NCBI RefSeq assembly: GCF_016056275.1 | Contig: NZ_JAECZA010000214.1 | Coordinates: 33,897-97,896 of the forward strand | Origin: Dendronalium phyllosphericum CENA369 | Lineage (GTDB): Bacteria > Cyanobacteriota > Cyanobacteriia > Cyanobacteriales > Nostocaceae | DNA length: 64,000 nucleotides | Direction: 5' to 3' | Shown here: in pieces, positions 7,445 through 16,152 of the stretch | Layout of the letters: each line of letters opens with the position of its first letter | Numbering within the stretch: position 1 is the first letter of the stretch | Made by a program: the position numbers and the translations under genes | Notes under the pieces: generated by a model | Told to the model about the DNA's origin: nothing | Seen by the model: only the letters and a program-made list of their open reading frames with translations | Databases searched by the model: none

Positions 7445-9019
7445 GTGAATATGGAATTTATGGATTGCGGTTTGCTATCAAAGCGTTGCAGACGGCGGAA
7501 TTTTTTGCTGGGTGCAGGATTTTTCACAGGGTTAACAGTGGCTAGCCAAGGACTGCCAGCATTAGCAAAACCGAGATTTTCTGACTATCCATTTAAACTT
7601 GGTGTAGCTTCTGGCGATCCGTTACCCGATGGTATTGTTTTATGGACGCGGCTAGCTCCCGATCCACTTTATGGTGGTGGAATGCCACTCAGAAATGTCG
7701 TAGTGCGGTGGCAAATTGCCCTTGACGAAAACATGAGAAAGGTTGTGCAACGCGGGACAGTGCTAGCGACTCCAGCATTAGCACACTCGGTACACGTTGA
7801 TGTGCGCGGACTAGAACCCGATCGCTGGTACTGGTATCAATTTAAAGTTGGCAGTGAAGATAGCCCCATTGGCCGAACTCGTACAGCTGGAACATTTAAT
7901 AATGCCATTAAGCAACTTAACTTTGCCTTTGTCTCTTGCCAAGACTGGCAAAACGGGTATTACACAGCTTATCGCCACATAGCTGATGAAGAACTCGACC
8001 TTGTTGTGCATCTGGGTGACTACATTTACGAGTACGGGCCGCAATCCGGCGGGCCGCGTCAGCATAACAGTCCCGAAATCGTAACTCTCCAAGACTACCG
8101 CGATCGCCACGCACTTTACAAAACCGATCCAAATCTGCAAGCCGCTCATGCTGCCTTTCCTTGGATAGTCACTTGGGACGATCATGAAGTTGACAACAAC
8201 TATGCCAACTTGACACCCGAAGATAACCAAAGCCAACAAGCATTTGTAACTCGCCGAGCTAATGCTTACCAAGCCTACTACGAACATATGCCGTTGCGTC
8301 AGTCTTCGCTACCCAAAGGCCCAAACGCGCAACTGTATCGGCGGTTGACTTTCGGTAACTTAGCTGAGTTCCACGTACTGGACACCCGCCAATACCGCAC
8401 CGACCAACCTTGTAATGACGGACTCAAACCTCGGTGTAGCCGAGCCTTTGACAAAAATGCTACTATGACAGGCCAAGAGCAAGAACAGTGGTTATTTCAG
8501 GGATTAGATAAATCGCGATCGCGCTGGAACGTCATTGCTCAACAAACCATGTTAGCTGAATACGATTTTGATGGTCGTCCAGATATTGGACTATTTAACA
8601 TGGATCAATGGGACGGTTATGTAGCTGCACGCGATCGCTTGTTGAGTTTTCTCAAGCAAAGGCAACCTACTAACCCAGTTGTAATTAGCGGAGACATCCA
8701 TTCCAGTTGGGTACATGACTTAAAAGTTGACTTCAATAACCCAGCCTCAGCGACAGTTGGTACTGAGTTTGTCGGAACTTCAATTACCTCCGATTTTCCA
8801 ACCTCATTCATCGCCCCAGTTCAAGCTGCACTCAGCGATAATCCCCACACCAAATTCTTCGACGGTGCTTTTCGGGGCTACGTCCGCTGCAAACTGACTC
8901 CAGAACGTTGGCAAAGTGACTACCGCGCTGTGTCTAGCATCATTGACCCAAATGCCTCTATCAGTACCCTAGCTTCGTTTGTTGTGCAAAACGGGCAAGC
9001 AGGCGCACAGCGAGTGTAA
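7445..9019 (+). CDS. phoD: Tat-exported alkaline phosphatase PhoD
   Basis: The 524-residue protein has a twin-arginine signal peptide (RRNFLLGAGFF, about 17-27; probable cleavage after ALA at about 41). A PhoD N-terminal domain follows (KLGVASGDPLPDGIVLWTRL), then the metallophosphatase core with FVSCQDWQNGYY, HLGDYIYEYG, TWDDHEVDNNY, VLDTRQYRT, QQTMLAEYDFDG and SGDIHSSW. PhoD enzymes are Ca/Fe-dependent phosphodiesterase/phosphatases that release phosphate outside the cytoplasm. The GTG at 7445 is the longest start; the ATG at 7451 behind AAGGG is an alternative. A Pho box lies upstream and a terminator downstream. Confidence 0.95.
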   Translation: MNMEFMDCGLLSKRCRRRNFLLGAGFFTGLTVASQGLPALAKPRFSDYPFKLGVASGDPLPDGIVLWTRLAPDPLYGGGMPLRNVVVRWQIALDENMRKVVQRGTVLATPALAHSVHVDVRGLEPDRWYWYQFKVGSEDSPIGRTRTAGTFNNAIKQLNFAFVSCQDWQNGYYTAYRHIADEELDLVVHLGDYIYEYGPQSGGPRQHNSPEIVTLQDYRDRHALYKTDPNLQAAHAAFPWIVTWDDHEVDNNYANLTPEDNQSQQAFVTRRANAYQAYYEHMPLRQSSLPKGPNAQLYRRLTFGNLAEFHVLDTRQYRTDQPCNDGLKPRCSRAFDKNATMTGQEQEQWLFQGLDKSRSRWNVIAQQTMLAEYDFDGRPDIGLFNMDQWDGYVAARDRLLSFLKQRQPTNPVVISGDIHSSWVHDLKVDFNNPASATVGTEFVGTSITSDFPTSFIAPVQAALSDNPHTKFFDGAFRGYVRCKLTPERWQSDYRAVSSIIDPNASISTLASFVVQNGQAGAQRV

Positions 9020-9043
9020 TTAAATCTCAAAAGTAATAAACCG

Positions 9044-9076
9044 AACCCTCCAGATTCTATTTGGGGGGTTATTTTT
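9044..9076 (+). terminator. Terminator after phoD
   Basis: AACCCTCCA and TTGGGGGGTT form a stem with a short loop, followed by ATTTTT, 25 nt after the phoD stop. Confidence 0.75.
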
Positions 9077-9094
9077 AACTAATGACCACTGATT

Positions 9095-9131
9095 CTTGTA
9101 CAGACAAGGGTTAATTGCGTCTCTACGACAA
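9095..9131. repeat. Dispersed palindromic repeat (GTACAGAC...GTCTCTAC type), copy 1
   Basis: The stretch CTTGTACAGACAAGGGTTAA to TTGCGTCTCTACGACAA is an imperfect palindrome. A nearly identical inverted copy lies at 19790-19827 and a perfect 28-bp palindromic relative at 28246-28273. Heptanucleotide CTGACCA repeats follow directly. Confidence 0.8.
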
Positions 9132-9276
9132 CTGACCACTGACCACTGACCACTGGCGATCGCAATAGCGCTAAATTATTAAGCAAAGTGTGGTTGAGTA
9201 TCGCTACTTAGGGAGATGTCAGCAGTTTTAGTTATCATCTAGCTTGAGAAAGTCAAATAATTCAATCGGGTTTACC

Positions 9277-9498
9277 ATGATTTATCCAAAGGCTATTTCC
9301 ATACCAGAACCACAGATTCCCAATCCCGAACCAAACCCCCTACCCAGTCCCGAACCTATACCTGGCCCAAGAATTCCCCAACCAGTTCCTGGGCCTGTAC
9401 CAGAACCAGTACCGGGGCCAATTCCCCAGCCGGTTCCAGGGCCAATTCCCCAGCCAGTACCGGGGCCAATTCCCCAGCCAATTCCCGAACCGATTTAA
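9277..9498 (+). CDS. Small proline-rich repeat protein
   Basis: From the ATG at 9277 this encodes 73 residues, MIYPKAISIPEPQ, then a Pro-rich tail built from 24-bp repeats encoding PGPIPQPV-type octads (three to four copies). A longer TTG start at 9244 is less likely. There is no signal peptide or known domain. The tail should be an extended, polyproline-like chain. It ends 38 nt before ychF on the same strand. The repeat structure could make a spurious open frame, so coding is likely but not certain. Confidence 0.55.
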   Translation: MIYPKAISIPEPQIPNPEPNPLPSPEPIPGPRIPQPVPGPVPEPVPGPIPQPVPGPIPQPVPGPIPQPIPEPI

Positions 9499-9536
9499 AT
9501 TATCTTTGTAGTTGAATCCAAAATCTAAAATCCAAA

Positions 9537-10628
9537 ATGCTAAGAGCCGGAATTGTCGGACTACCCAACGTCGGAAAATCTACTTTATTTAATGCCGTAG
9601 TTGCTAACGCCAAAGCAGAAGCAGCTAACTTCCCTTTTTGCACGATTGAACCGAATGTCGGCGTTGTCGCAGTACCGGATGAGCGGTTAAATGTACTTTC
9701 GCAAATTTCCGGTTCGGCACAAATTATCCCGGCGCGTGTCGAGTTTGTCGATATCGCCGGCTTGGTTAAAGGTGCAAGTCAGGGTGAGGGATTAGGAAAT
9801 CAATTTCTATCCCACATCCGGGAAGTTGATGCTATTGTGCATGTGGTGCGTTGTTTTGAAAATGACGATATTATTCATGTTGCCGGTTCTGTTGACCCAG
9901 CGCGAGACATTGAAATCATTAATTTAGAGCTAGGTTTAGCAGATTTGGCACAAATTGAGCGGCGAATTGACCGCACTCGCAAACAAGCTCGTACCAGTAA
10001 AGATGCACAATTTGAAGTAACAGTATTAGAAAAATTAGCTGCTGCTTTAAATGAAGGTAAATCGGTGCGTCAGGTGAGTTTGACAGAAGAAGAAGCAGAA
10101 ATTATTAAAGGACTAGGACTGCTTACCAATAAACCAATTATCTATGCTGCCAACGTCTCTGAGGATGAGTTGGCAACAGGTAATGCATTTGTAGAACAAG
10201 TTCGGCAAATTGCTTCTCAAGAAAATGCTCAAGTTGTTATCGTTTCTGCCCAAGTCGAAGCTGAATTAGTAGAATTACCTGAAGAAGATAAAGCTGATTT
10301 TTTGGCATCGTTGGGTGTAGAAGAAGGCGGTTTGAAATCTTTGATTAGCGCTACCTATACTCTTTTAGGTTTGCGGACATACTTCACCAGTGGGCCTAAA
10401 GAAACCCGCGCTTGGACGATTCATGCAGGAATGTCTGCACCTCAAGCAGCAGGTGTAATTCACAGTGACTTTGAACGGGGATTTATTCGCGCTGAAACCG
10501 TTGCTTACAATGATTTAGTTGCAAATGGCTCTTTGAATGGTGCGAAAGAGAAAGGGTTAGTTCGCAGTGAAGGTAAAGAGTATGTCGTACAGGAAGGCGA
10601 TGTAATGTTATTCCGATTTAACGTTTAG
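9537..10628 (+). CDS. ychF: YchF/Obg-like ATPase
   Basis: The 363-residue P-loop protein has GLPNVGKST (8-16) and the FVDIAGLVKGASQGEGLGNQFL switch region typical of YchF. NVSE stands in place of the guanine-specifying NKxD, which explains ATP preference in this family. The C-terminal TGS domain carries the TSGPKETRAWTIHAG and IHSDFERGFIRAETVAYNDL signatures. YchF associates with ribosomes and stress responses. Length is standard. Start ATG at 9537. Confidence 0.97.
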   Translation: MLRAGIVGLPNVGKSTLFNAVVANAKAEAANFPFCTIEPNVGVVAVPDERLNVLSQISGSAQIIPARVEFVDIAGLVKGASQGEGLGNQFLSHIREVDAIVHVVRCFENDDIIHVAGSVDPARDIEIINLELGLADLAQIERRIDRTRKQARTSKDAQFEVTVLEKLAAALNEGKSVRQVSLTEEEAEIIKGLGLLTNKPIIYAANVSEDELATGNAFVEQVRQIASQENAQVVIVSAQVEAELVELPEEDKADFLASLGVEEGGLKSLISATYTLLGLRTYFTSGPKETRAWTIHAGMSAPQAAGVIHSDFERGFIRAETVAYNDLVANGSLNGAKEKGLVRSEGKEYVVQEGDVMLFRFNV

Positions 10629-10649
10629 GTTTAGTAACCCACAGACGCA

Positions 10650-10740
10650 GATGAGGGCAGAGGGGCAAAGGAGCGGAGGGGAATAAAAACTATATAGAAA
10701 TATACTCTTTTCTCCCCCTGCTCCCCCTGCTCCCCCTGCT
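10650..10740. repeat. Dispersed purine-rich/C-rich repeat, copy 1
   Basis: A GCAGAGGGGCAAAGGAGCGG stretch, then GGGAATAAAAACTATATAGA, ACTCTTTTCTCCCCC and three CTCCCCCTG units. The same order and largely the same sequence occur at about 16322-16410. The A-plus-G half and the T-plus-C half are partly complementary, so the element can fold into a hairpin. Confidence 0.75.
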
Positions 10741-10758
10741 TTAGCAATGCCATTCATC

Positions 10759-11526
10759 CTACGATCGCAAATAGCTAGCTCCATTCACATCGACAATTGC
10801 ACCTGTGAGAAACTCAGCGCCTTCAGAAGCAAGGAAGAGAATTGTATCTGCCACTTCCTCTGGACTGGCTACACGATTTAAAGGACTTTGCTGGCGAATC
10901 GCTTCACCCGTAGGACTTTCTAAAACTGCACGCGTCATATCAGTTTCTACCCAACCAGGAGCTACAGCAGTTACAAAAATGTTATGGGGAGCTAGATGAA
11001 GTGCTAGAGACTGGCTAAAAGTATTAAGACCAGCTTTACTAGCTCCATAAGCTGTGGCTATTGGCTCTCCTCGAAATGCACCGCGCGAAGTCACATTAAT
11101 AATTCGTCCGCTACGGCGTTCTATCATGTGTCGAGCAACACAGTAGGAAACATTGACTGCACCTAGCAAATTCACACCAATTGTTTGTTGCCAAGCTGCT
11201 TGCCAGTCCTGATAACTAATCTGGTTTAAAGGATGTTCCTGATAGATGCCAGCATTATTCACTAAGATATCTATGTGTCCTAACTGGGCGATCGCTTGGT
11301 TTACCATTTGTTCTATGGCAACAGGATTAGCCAAATCGGCCTGCACCAAAACATGACCCTTGCCTGCCAAAGATTCCCAAACCTGTTGAGCTGTTTCTTT
11401 TTGCTGATGGTAATGAACTGCCACACGAGCATCGGCTTGGGCGAAAGCAGTGGCTACCGCTTGTCCTATCCCCCGCGAAGCACCAGTAACCAGTACAGTT
11501 TTTCCAGGAAAATTGAAGTTGAGCAT
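10759..11526 (-). CDS. Short-chain dehydrogenase/reductase (SDR), FabG-like
   Basis: The 255-residue classical SDR has TGASRGIG (14-21) for NAD(P) binding, NNAG at 90-93, catalytic Ser147, Tyr160 and Lys164 (YGASK) and the VAPGWVETDM segment. The end, FLTGAIVDVNGASYLRS, is the usual SDR C terminus. The substrate is not defined by sequence; FabG-like ketoreductase or sugar/alcohol dehydrogenase roles are possible. The ATG at 11526 lies downstream of a GGAGGG sequence. Confidence 0.9.
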   Translation of the reverse strand: MLNFNFPGKTVLVTGASRGIGQAVATAFAQADARVAVHYHQQKETAQQVWESLAGKGHVLVQADLANPVAIEQMVNQAIAQLGHIDILVNNAGIYQEHPLNQISYQDWQAAWQQTIGVNLLGAVNVSYCVARHMIERRSGRIINVTSRGAFRGEPIATAYGASKAGLNTFSQSLALHLAPHNIFVTAVAPGWVETDMTRAVLESPTGEAIRQQSPLNRVASPEEVADTILFLASEGAEFLTGAIVDVNGASYLRS

Positions 11527-11668
11527 AAATAAATTTATATACCCTCCGAGGATTCACAGCCAAGGAGGGCGATCGCCAATATGAAATATATAGGCAAATT
11601 CTGCGTCAAACTTGCTCCAAAATAGTTGAATCACCTGTGAGAAATTTGTGGTTATTTTTAATTGCCAC

Positions 11669-12163
11669 TTAAAATCGCAAACCGACACCACCTTGCACAG
11701 AGATAGCTGTACCACCACTATCACGATAGGCATCAAAAGCAATGATAGCGTTGCCAAAAAGCACAGTATTACTATTGGGAACAACGAAATCAATTCCTGG
11801 TTGTAAAGCAAAACTAATTTTGTCACCTACAGGAGAAGAATCACTACCACCAGCCAATACCAATCCCGCTCCCAAATAGGCATCAGTTTGCCAGTTGAGA
11901 GGTAAGTCGTAAGAAACCGTTGGCACAACTGCTGTATTATTACCTATCAAGGCTTGAGCGCGAAAAGAAATTGGTGATTGTAGAAGCTTGTAGCGGAAAG
12001 CTAAAACTCCGCCAATTTGAACACCATCAGTCAAACCGACAGTCGGCCCGATACCAACATAGCTACCATACGCTACTTGAGCTTGTGCTGGTTGAGTGCT
12101 TAGAACCAGGCTCAAGACCGAGCCAATCCCCAGCACTGACACCAAATATGGAATATACTTCAT
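11669..12163 (-). CDS. Exported protein, probable small outer-membrane-type beta-barrel
   Basis: With the ATG at 12163 (preceded by GAGGA 8 nt upstream; the longer GTG frame starts at 12178) this encodes 164 residues. A signal peptide (MKYIPYLVSVLGIGSVLSLV, cleavage near AQAQ, about residue 29) precedes a Gly- and Ser-rich domain of alternating polar and hydrophobic residues (AYGSYVGIGPTVGL, AYLGAGLVLAGG, SVQGGVGLRF). The final Phe/aromatic residue and the pattern resemble 8-stranded outer-membrane barrels. I do not recognise a specific family. Confidence 0.75.
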   Translation of the reverse strand: MKYIPYLVSVLGIGSVLSLVLSTQPAQAQVAYGSYVGIGPTVGLTDGVQIGGVLAFRYKLLQSPISFRAQALIGNNTAVVPTVSYDLPLNWQTDAYLGAGLVLAGGSDSSPVGDKISFALQPGIDFVVPNSNTVLFGNAIIAFDAYRDSGGTAISVQGGVGLRF

Positions 12164-12369
12164 TACCCGATTCCTCACACCATTATGGGTTTTAAAGGTT
12201 CGTTTGAATACCTATGTTATCGCTGTTACTGGTCATCGGTAACGGGTAATAGCAAAATAAATTACAAGAGGTGGTAGGGGGAGTAGGGGGAGATGAGGGG
12301 AATGAGGGAGACAAGGGAGTGAAGGAGAATAACTTGCGACTTGCGACTTCTGCCTCCTGCTCCTCTGCC

Positions 12370-13260
12370 TCATTGCTTCAAATAACTTTTAGGATCTTTC
12401 GCAACCCAACCCAAGTCTGAGCTAGTACGCATTTCAAAATGAAGATGTGGTTGTTTGGAAGTGGGTTGTCCGGTAGTGCCAACTGTTCCTACTTCGTCTC
12501 CTTTATTCACTTGCTGACCAACGGTAACTTTGATACTGTCAAGTTGGGCATAACGGCTTTGGAGTCCGCCGCTGTGGTTAATGATGACCAATTTGCCATA
12601 ACTACCTTGGTCATTGGCAAATACTACAGTACCTGGTGCGATCGCTTCTACAGGAGTTCCTACTGCTGCTAACAAATCTATACCACTATGAAAAAAAACT
12701 TCACCATTAATCGGGTTGATCTGCCAGCCATAGGCTAACGCTACATTTGTCGCTTGCGGCAAGGGATATCCAGATATGGGCGCACCGCTGCTTGCTTGTT
12801 CGTTAGCAGATGCAGGAGATGCGCTAACGGGGCGATTTGGCGCTCCATTTACCCACGGAACAAAAACAATTTTTGGGTCTTGTTGACAGCCATTCACCTC
12901 AAACAGTGTATCTGCGCGGATTTTAAACTGTGCCGCCACTTGTCGCCAAGTTTTGCCGCGAGGCACTTCGACAACGATTCCATTGTAGGGAGGAATCTGA
13001 AGCTCGCTGCCAACAGGAATGCTGCCATTTCTCAAACCTGGATTCATGTTAATAATCGTTGCTGGCATGAGATTGTAGCGCTGGGCTATACTCTCCAAAG
13101 TTTCACCACGAGCAACTTTATGACGCTGGAAGCGAGATAACGCTGGAGTCGGACAACCCGGCACGGCAGCATTAGCACTTTTCAGGTTTGGAAGTATGGG
13201 TATTATCCCAACAGCGCTAACCAAGCTACAGAGTAAAAGTAGACGATATGGAAAAGTCAT
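12370..13260 (-). CDS. LysM-M23 peptidase-family envelope protein
   Basis: The 296-residue protein has an N-terminal signal peptide (about 1-31) and two LysM-like segments (HKVARGETLESIAQRYNL at about 47-92, and VEVPRGKTWRQVAAQFKI at about 97-135). A peptidase M23 domain (about 170-295) follows with HSGIDLLAA and HLHFE. LysM binds glycan strands and M23 domains cleave peptidoglycan cross-links. The position that is usually the His of a YAHL motif reads YAQL here, so catalysis may be reduced or the protein may act as a scaffold or activator like EnvC/NlpD. Periplasmic. Confidence 0.9.
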   Translation of the reverse strand: MTFPYRLLLLCSLVSAVGIIPILPNLKSANAAVPGCPTPALSRFQRHKVARGETLESIAQRYNLMPATIINMNPGLRNGSIPVGSELQIPPYNGIVVEVPRGKTWRQVAAQFKIRADTLFEVNGCQQDPKIVFVPWVNGAPNRPVSASPASANEQASSGAPISGYPLPQATNVALAYGWQINPINGEVFFHSGIDLLAAVGTPVEAIAPGTVVFANDQGSYGKLVIINHSGGLQSRYAQLDSIKVTVGQQVNKGDEVGTVGTTGQPTSKQPHLHFEMRTSSDLGWVAKDPKSYLKQ

Positions 13261-13649
13261 ATATACACTTCAAGAGAGCGCTAATTTTAGATGGAGAGTC
13301 TAAGGATTGGGGACTGGTGAGACAGCGCTGCGGGAGGGTTTCCCTCCGGAGCCACTGCGGTCTTGGGGTCTCCCCAAGTAGAGCAAGTGGCATCAGGCGA
13401 CTGCGAACCCAAAGGGTGACTGGGGATTGAGGATAAGGGGGACAAAGAGAAATGATTGAAAAAGTCTCTTTCTTGTTTCCTCTTCTAGCTTGAATGAAGA
13501 TGTAAGGATATAGGGCATAAGAAATAATCGCTCTCTTTTACATACAATTTTCACCTAGTCCCCAATCCCTAGTTATGTAAATTGTTCTGTCCACTTGCAG
13601 TTAGCTTGACTACACTTAGAAATTAGCAACTGCACTGCTGTCCTTTAAC
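13261..13649. other. Intergenic region with dispersed hairpin repeat
   Basis: This 389-nt divergent spacer between the M23 gene and htrA carries a repeat with two strong hairpins (listed separately) and a CTAGTCCCCAATCCCTAG stretch. An open frame across it (13248-13430) is a product of the repeat and is rejected. Confidence 0.6.
13320..13425. repeat. Dispersed double-hairpin repeat
   Basis: GGAGGGTTTCCCTCC and CTTGGGGTCTCCCCAAG are two short-loop hairpins in the order ...CGCTGC-hairpin-GGAGCCACTGCGG-hairpin-TAGAGCAAGTGGCATC. This looks like one of the mobile intergenic repeats found in many copies in filamentous cyanobacteria; I see one full copy in this window. Confidence 0.75.
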
Positions 13650-14864
13650 GTGATGATTATGAATTTATCCTTAAAGCAACTAGCTATTTATTTATCTTTA
13701 TTGACGATTGGTGGCGGTGCAGGTTGGTTAGGCAGTCGCCATTTCTTGCCACAAAATCGCTCGTTTCAACAGCTAAAAAATGTCACAGCGGCTTCGCCTC
13801 CACAATCTGTAGTTCCTAATTCTGTCAGCGGAACCAATGGAATTAACGGAGGGGATAATGTAAATTTTATTGCTACGGCTGTGCAAAAGGTCGGCCCGGC
13901 AGTGGTACGAATTAATGCCACTCGCAAAGTCCCTAATCCGATCTCTGATGCTTTGAAAAATCCCTTCTTCCGCCGATTTTTTGGGGAAGATGAGCAACCA
14001 ATTCCCCAAGAACGGATTGAGCGCGGTACTGGTTCGGGATTTATTTTGAGCCAAGATGGAGAATTGCTGACCAATGCTCATGTGGTCGCAGATACCGACA
14101 CAGTACAAGTAACCCTCAAAGATGGTCGGACTTTTGAGGGGAAAGTTGTGGGAGTCGATACCATAACAGATGTGGCAGTAGTGAAAATTCCCGAAAATAA
14201 ATTGCCCACTGTGAAGCTAGGCAATTCGCAAAATTTAATTCCTGGACAATGGGCGATCGCTATTGGCAATCCTTTGGGTTTAGATAATACTGTCACCATT
14301 GGTATTATCAGCGCTACCGATCGCACCAGCGCTCAAGTTGGTGTCCCAGATAAGCGAGTTAGCTTTATTCAAACAGATGCCGCAATTAATCCTGGTAACT
14401 CTGGCGGGCCTTTATTAAATGCCCAAGGCGAGGTTATTGGTGTGAATACCGCCATTCGTGCCGATGCTCAAGGACTCGGTTTTGCTATTCCCATTGAAAC
14501 CGCAGCTCGCATTGCCAAGGAACTGTTTACCAAAGGGCGTGCGGATCATCCTTTCTTGGGAATTGAAATGGCAGACCTGTCTCCCACTAAAAAACAGCAG
14601 ATTAATCAAGAAAACAATTTAAACATCAAGCAGGACACTGGTGTTGTAATTAGGGGAGTTATAGAAGACTCGCCAGCAAAACAGGCAGGATTGCTTCCTG
14701 GAGACGTAATTCAAAAAATTAACGGCAGACCAGTTAAAATAGCAGCCCAAGTGCAAAAGTTGGTAGAGTCCAGTTCAGTAGGAGATGTGCTGCTAATTGA
14801 GGTCAACCGCAATGAAAAAATTCAGACTTTCAAAGTGCAGTCAGGAACTTATCCCAAAAGATAG
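13650..14864 (+). CDS. HtrA/Deg-type serine protease with PDZ domain
   Basis: The 404-residue protein has an N-terminal hydrophobic anchor or signal (about 10-30), a trypsin-like domain with catalytic His144 (TNAHVV), Asp174 (ITDVAVVKI) and Ser251 (NPGNSGGPL), and one C-terminal PDZ domain (about 300-395; GVIEDSPAKQAGLLPGD). This is the HhoA/HhoB/HtrA group, which handles misfolded envelope or thylakoid proteins; which of the three paralogues it is cannot be settled here. The start may be the ATG at 13650 or one of the next two in-frame ATGs. Confidence 0.93.
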   Translation: MMIMNLSLKQLAIYLSLLTIGGGAGWLGSRHFLPQNRSFQQLKNVTAASPPQSVVPNSVSGTNGINGGDNVNFIATAVQKVGPAVVRINATRKVPNPISDALKNPFFRRFFGEDEQPIPQERIERGTGSGFILSQDGELLTNAHVVADTDTVQVTLKDGRTFEGKVVGVDTITDVAVVKIPENKLPTVKLGNSQNLIPGQWAIAIGNPLGLDNTVTIGIISATDRTSAQVGVPDKRVSFIQTDAAINPGNSGGPLLNAQGEVIGVNTAIRADAQGLGFAIPIETAARIAKELFTKGRADHPFLGIEMADLSPTKKQQINQENNLNIKQDTGVVIRGVIEDSPAKQAGLLPGDVIQKINGRPVKIAAQVQKLVESSSVGDVLLIEVNRNEKIQTFKVQSGTYPKR

Positions 14865-14873
14865 TTAAAAGTA

Positions 14874-14989
14874 GTGAGGAGTAAGGAGTTAAAAACAAAA
14901 AATTCAAGTTTGAAGTATCGAATAAGGAGTTTGCAGTTAAAAGACTTCCTTAACTCATAACTCCAAATACTTAACTCCTAACTCATCAC
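14874..14989. repeat. Inverted repeat of AGGAGTTA type downstream of htrA
   Basis: GTGAGGAGTAAGGAGTTAA (14874-14892) and TTAACTCCTAACTCATCAC (14971-14989) match in 17 of 19 positions as inverted repeats around 78 nt. It may fold into a long hairpin at the end of the htrA transcript. It is made of the same short words seen in other intergenic repeats in the window. Confidence 0.7.
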
Positions 14990-15093
14990 TTATGGGAACT
15001 CCAAAAAATAAATTATTCCGCTTAAAGTTGTTGACTGTTAACTGTTCGCAGTCAACCGTCAACAACAATGGAATATTTTTTACTTGGAAGTCC

Positions 15094-15432
15094 TTATAAC
15101 TTTTGTTCTAGCTGCATTCTTTGTTCCATCTGACGCAGAAAATACCCTGTCATCATCGCCGATGCTAATAATCCCGCTAGGTTATCCCTATCTGTTGTAA
15201 TTTGTACGTTGAAATTTTCAGCGGGAAGCATTCCTACCAGCCCTTGGACATTTTGCGAAATAATTTGTTTAATTTCGGGGCTGACAGACTGAGCGACACG
15301 AGCTAAGACATCAGGGGACTGATGTTGTAAATATTTGAGCAACTGATTGGGATGTTCCTCAAAGTGGTCGTTAAGAAGCTGGTTAGGGTGTTCCTCAGAG
15401 TTGTCGTTCAAAAAGTTAGGATCAAACACCAT
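15094..15432 (-). CDS. DUF760 protein
   Basis: The 112-residue protein has the DUF760 core LLKYLQHQSPDVLARVAQSVSPEI...NVQGLVGMLP...LAGLLASAMMTGYFLRQMEQRM. This family is found in cyanobacteria and plastids and has no settled function. Residues 9-32 are a 12-residue duplication (NDNSEEHPNQLL then NDHFEEHPNQLL) caused by a 36-bp tandem repeat at 15337-15408. The C-terminal helix is amphipathic. Confidence 0.8.
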   Translation of the reverse strand: MVFDPNFLNDNSEEHPNQLLNDHFEEHPNQLLKYLQHQSPDVLARVAQSVSPEIKQIISQNVQGLVGMLPAENFNVQITTDRDNLAGLLASAMMTGYFLRQMEQRMQLEQKL

Positions 15433-15594
15433 TGGCAGTTTTTTTTAGCTTAGTTGCTAGTTCTACTCTAAACCATAGTACAAGGTTAGCGCATTCTCCA
15501 CGGGTATAGCCTTTTTCTCTACCCTAAGAAAGCAGGGGGAGCAGGGGAGCAGGGGAGCAAGAAGAATAACTACTGACAACTGACAACTGGCTCC

Positions 15595-16152
15595 TTAGCA
15601 CTCAGCACTCGTTACCGCTTCTGGTTTTTCTTTGAGTGTGAGGTCTAGTTCTAATTGCTCTTCTTTAGGACTATTGGAAAATGTCTGAGGAAGCTGCTCG
15701 ATTTGAAAGTATTGGTGAAATTTTGGTGTAATTTGTAACGAGTACGAACGCGAATCGTTATCTCGGCGTTTGCGTACAAAACCAAGTTCGACTAGTTCCG
15801 GAACATGTTGATATACTCCAGAACCGCGCAGGTCAATCAAATCGCTTTGAAGTATGGGACTATTAAGGGCGATCGCAGCTAAAGTCCGCAATGCGCCTAA
15901 ACCCAATTCTACGGGAATTAGCGTTTGTACTAAGTCATGAAAGTCAGACCGCAGTTGCAGACTGTAACCAGCTGGAGTTTCTACAACTTCTAAGGCACTA
16001 TCTCGACGGGCATAATTGTCAATTAGCTCAATCATGCCTTCTTCAACGGTAGCGCGATCGCACGCGGCATACTCGGCAATTTCGCCGAGCGACAAGGGCT
16101 TACCCTTTAAGTAGAGAATCGCTTCTATCTTAGTCGCTGTGGCTGTAATCAT
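15595..16152 (-). CDS. scpB: Segregation and condensation protein ScpB
   Basis: The 185-residue protein has two winged-helix domains: ATKIEAILYLKGKPLSLGEI (7-26) and the second starting near RTLAAIALNSPILQSDLIDLRG. This matches ScpB, which with ScpA forms the kleisin complex of SMC for chromosome organisation. The family's GV-YQHVPELVELGFVRKRRD segment is present. The C-terminal acidic tail is variable. No scpA lies nearby, as is usual in cyanobacteria. Confidence 0.88.
   Translation of the reverse strand: MITATATKIEAILYLKGKPLSLGEIAEYAACDRATVEEGMIELIDNYARRDSALEVVETPAGYSLQLRSDFHDLVQTLIPVELGLGALRTLAAIALNSPILQSDLIDLRGSGVYQHVPELVELGFVRKRRDNDSRSYSLQITPKFHQYFQIEQLPQTFSNSPKEEQLELDLTLKEKPEAVTSAEC

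Noticed and set aside
13248..13430. 60-residue plus-strand frame
   Set aside because: It begins in the M23 gene start and runs through the double-hairpin repeat; no homology is recognisable.
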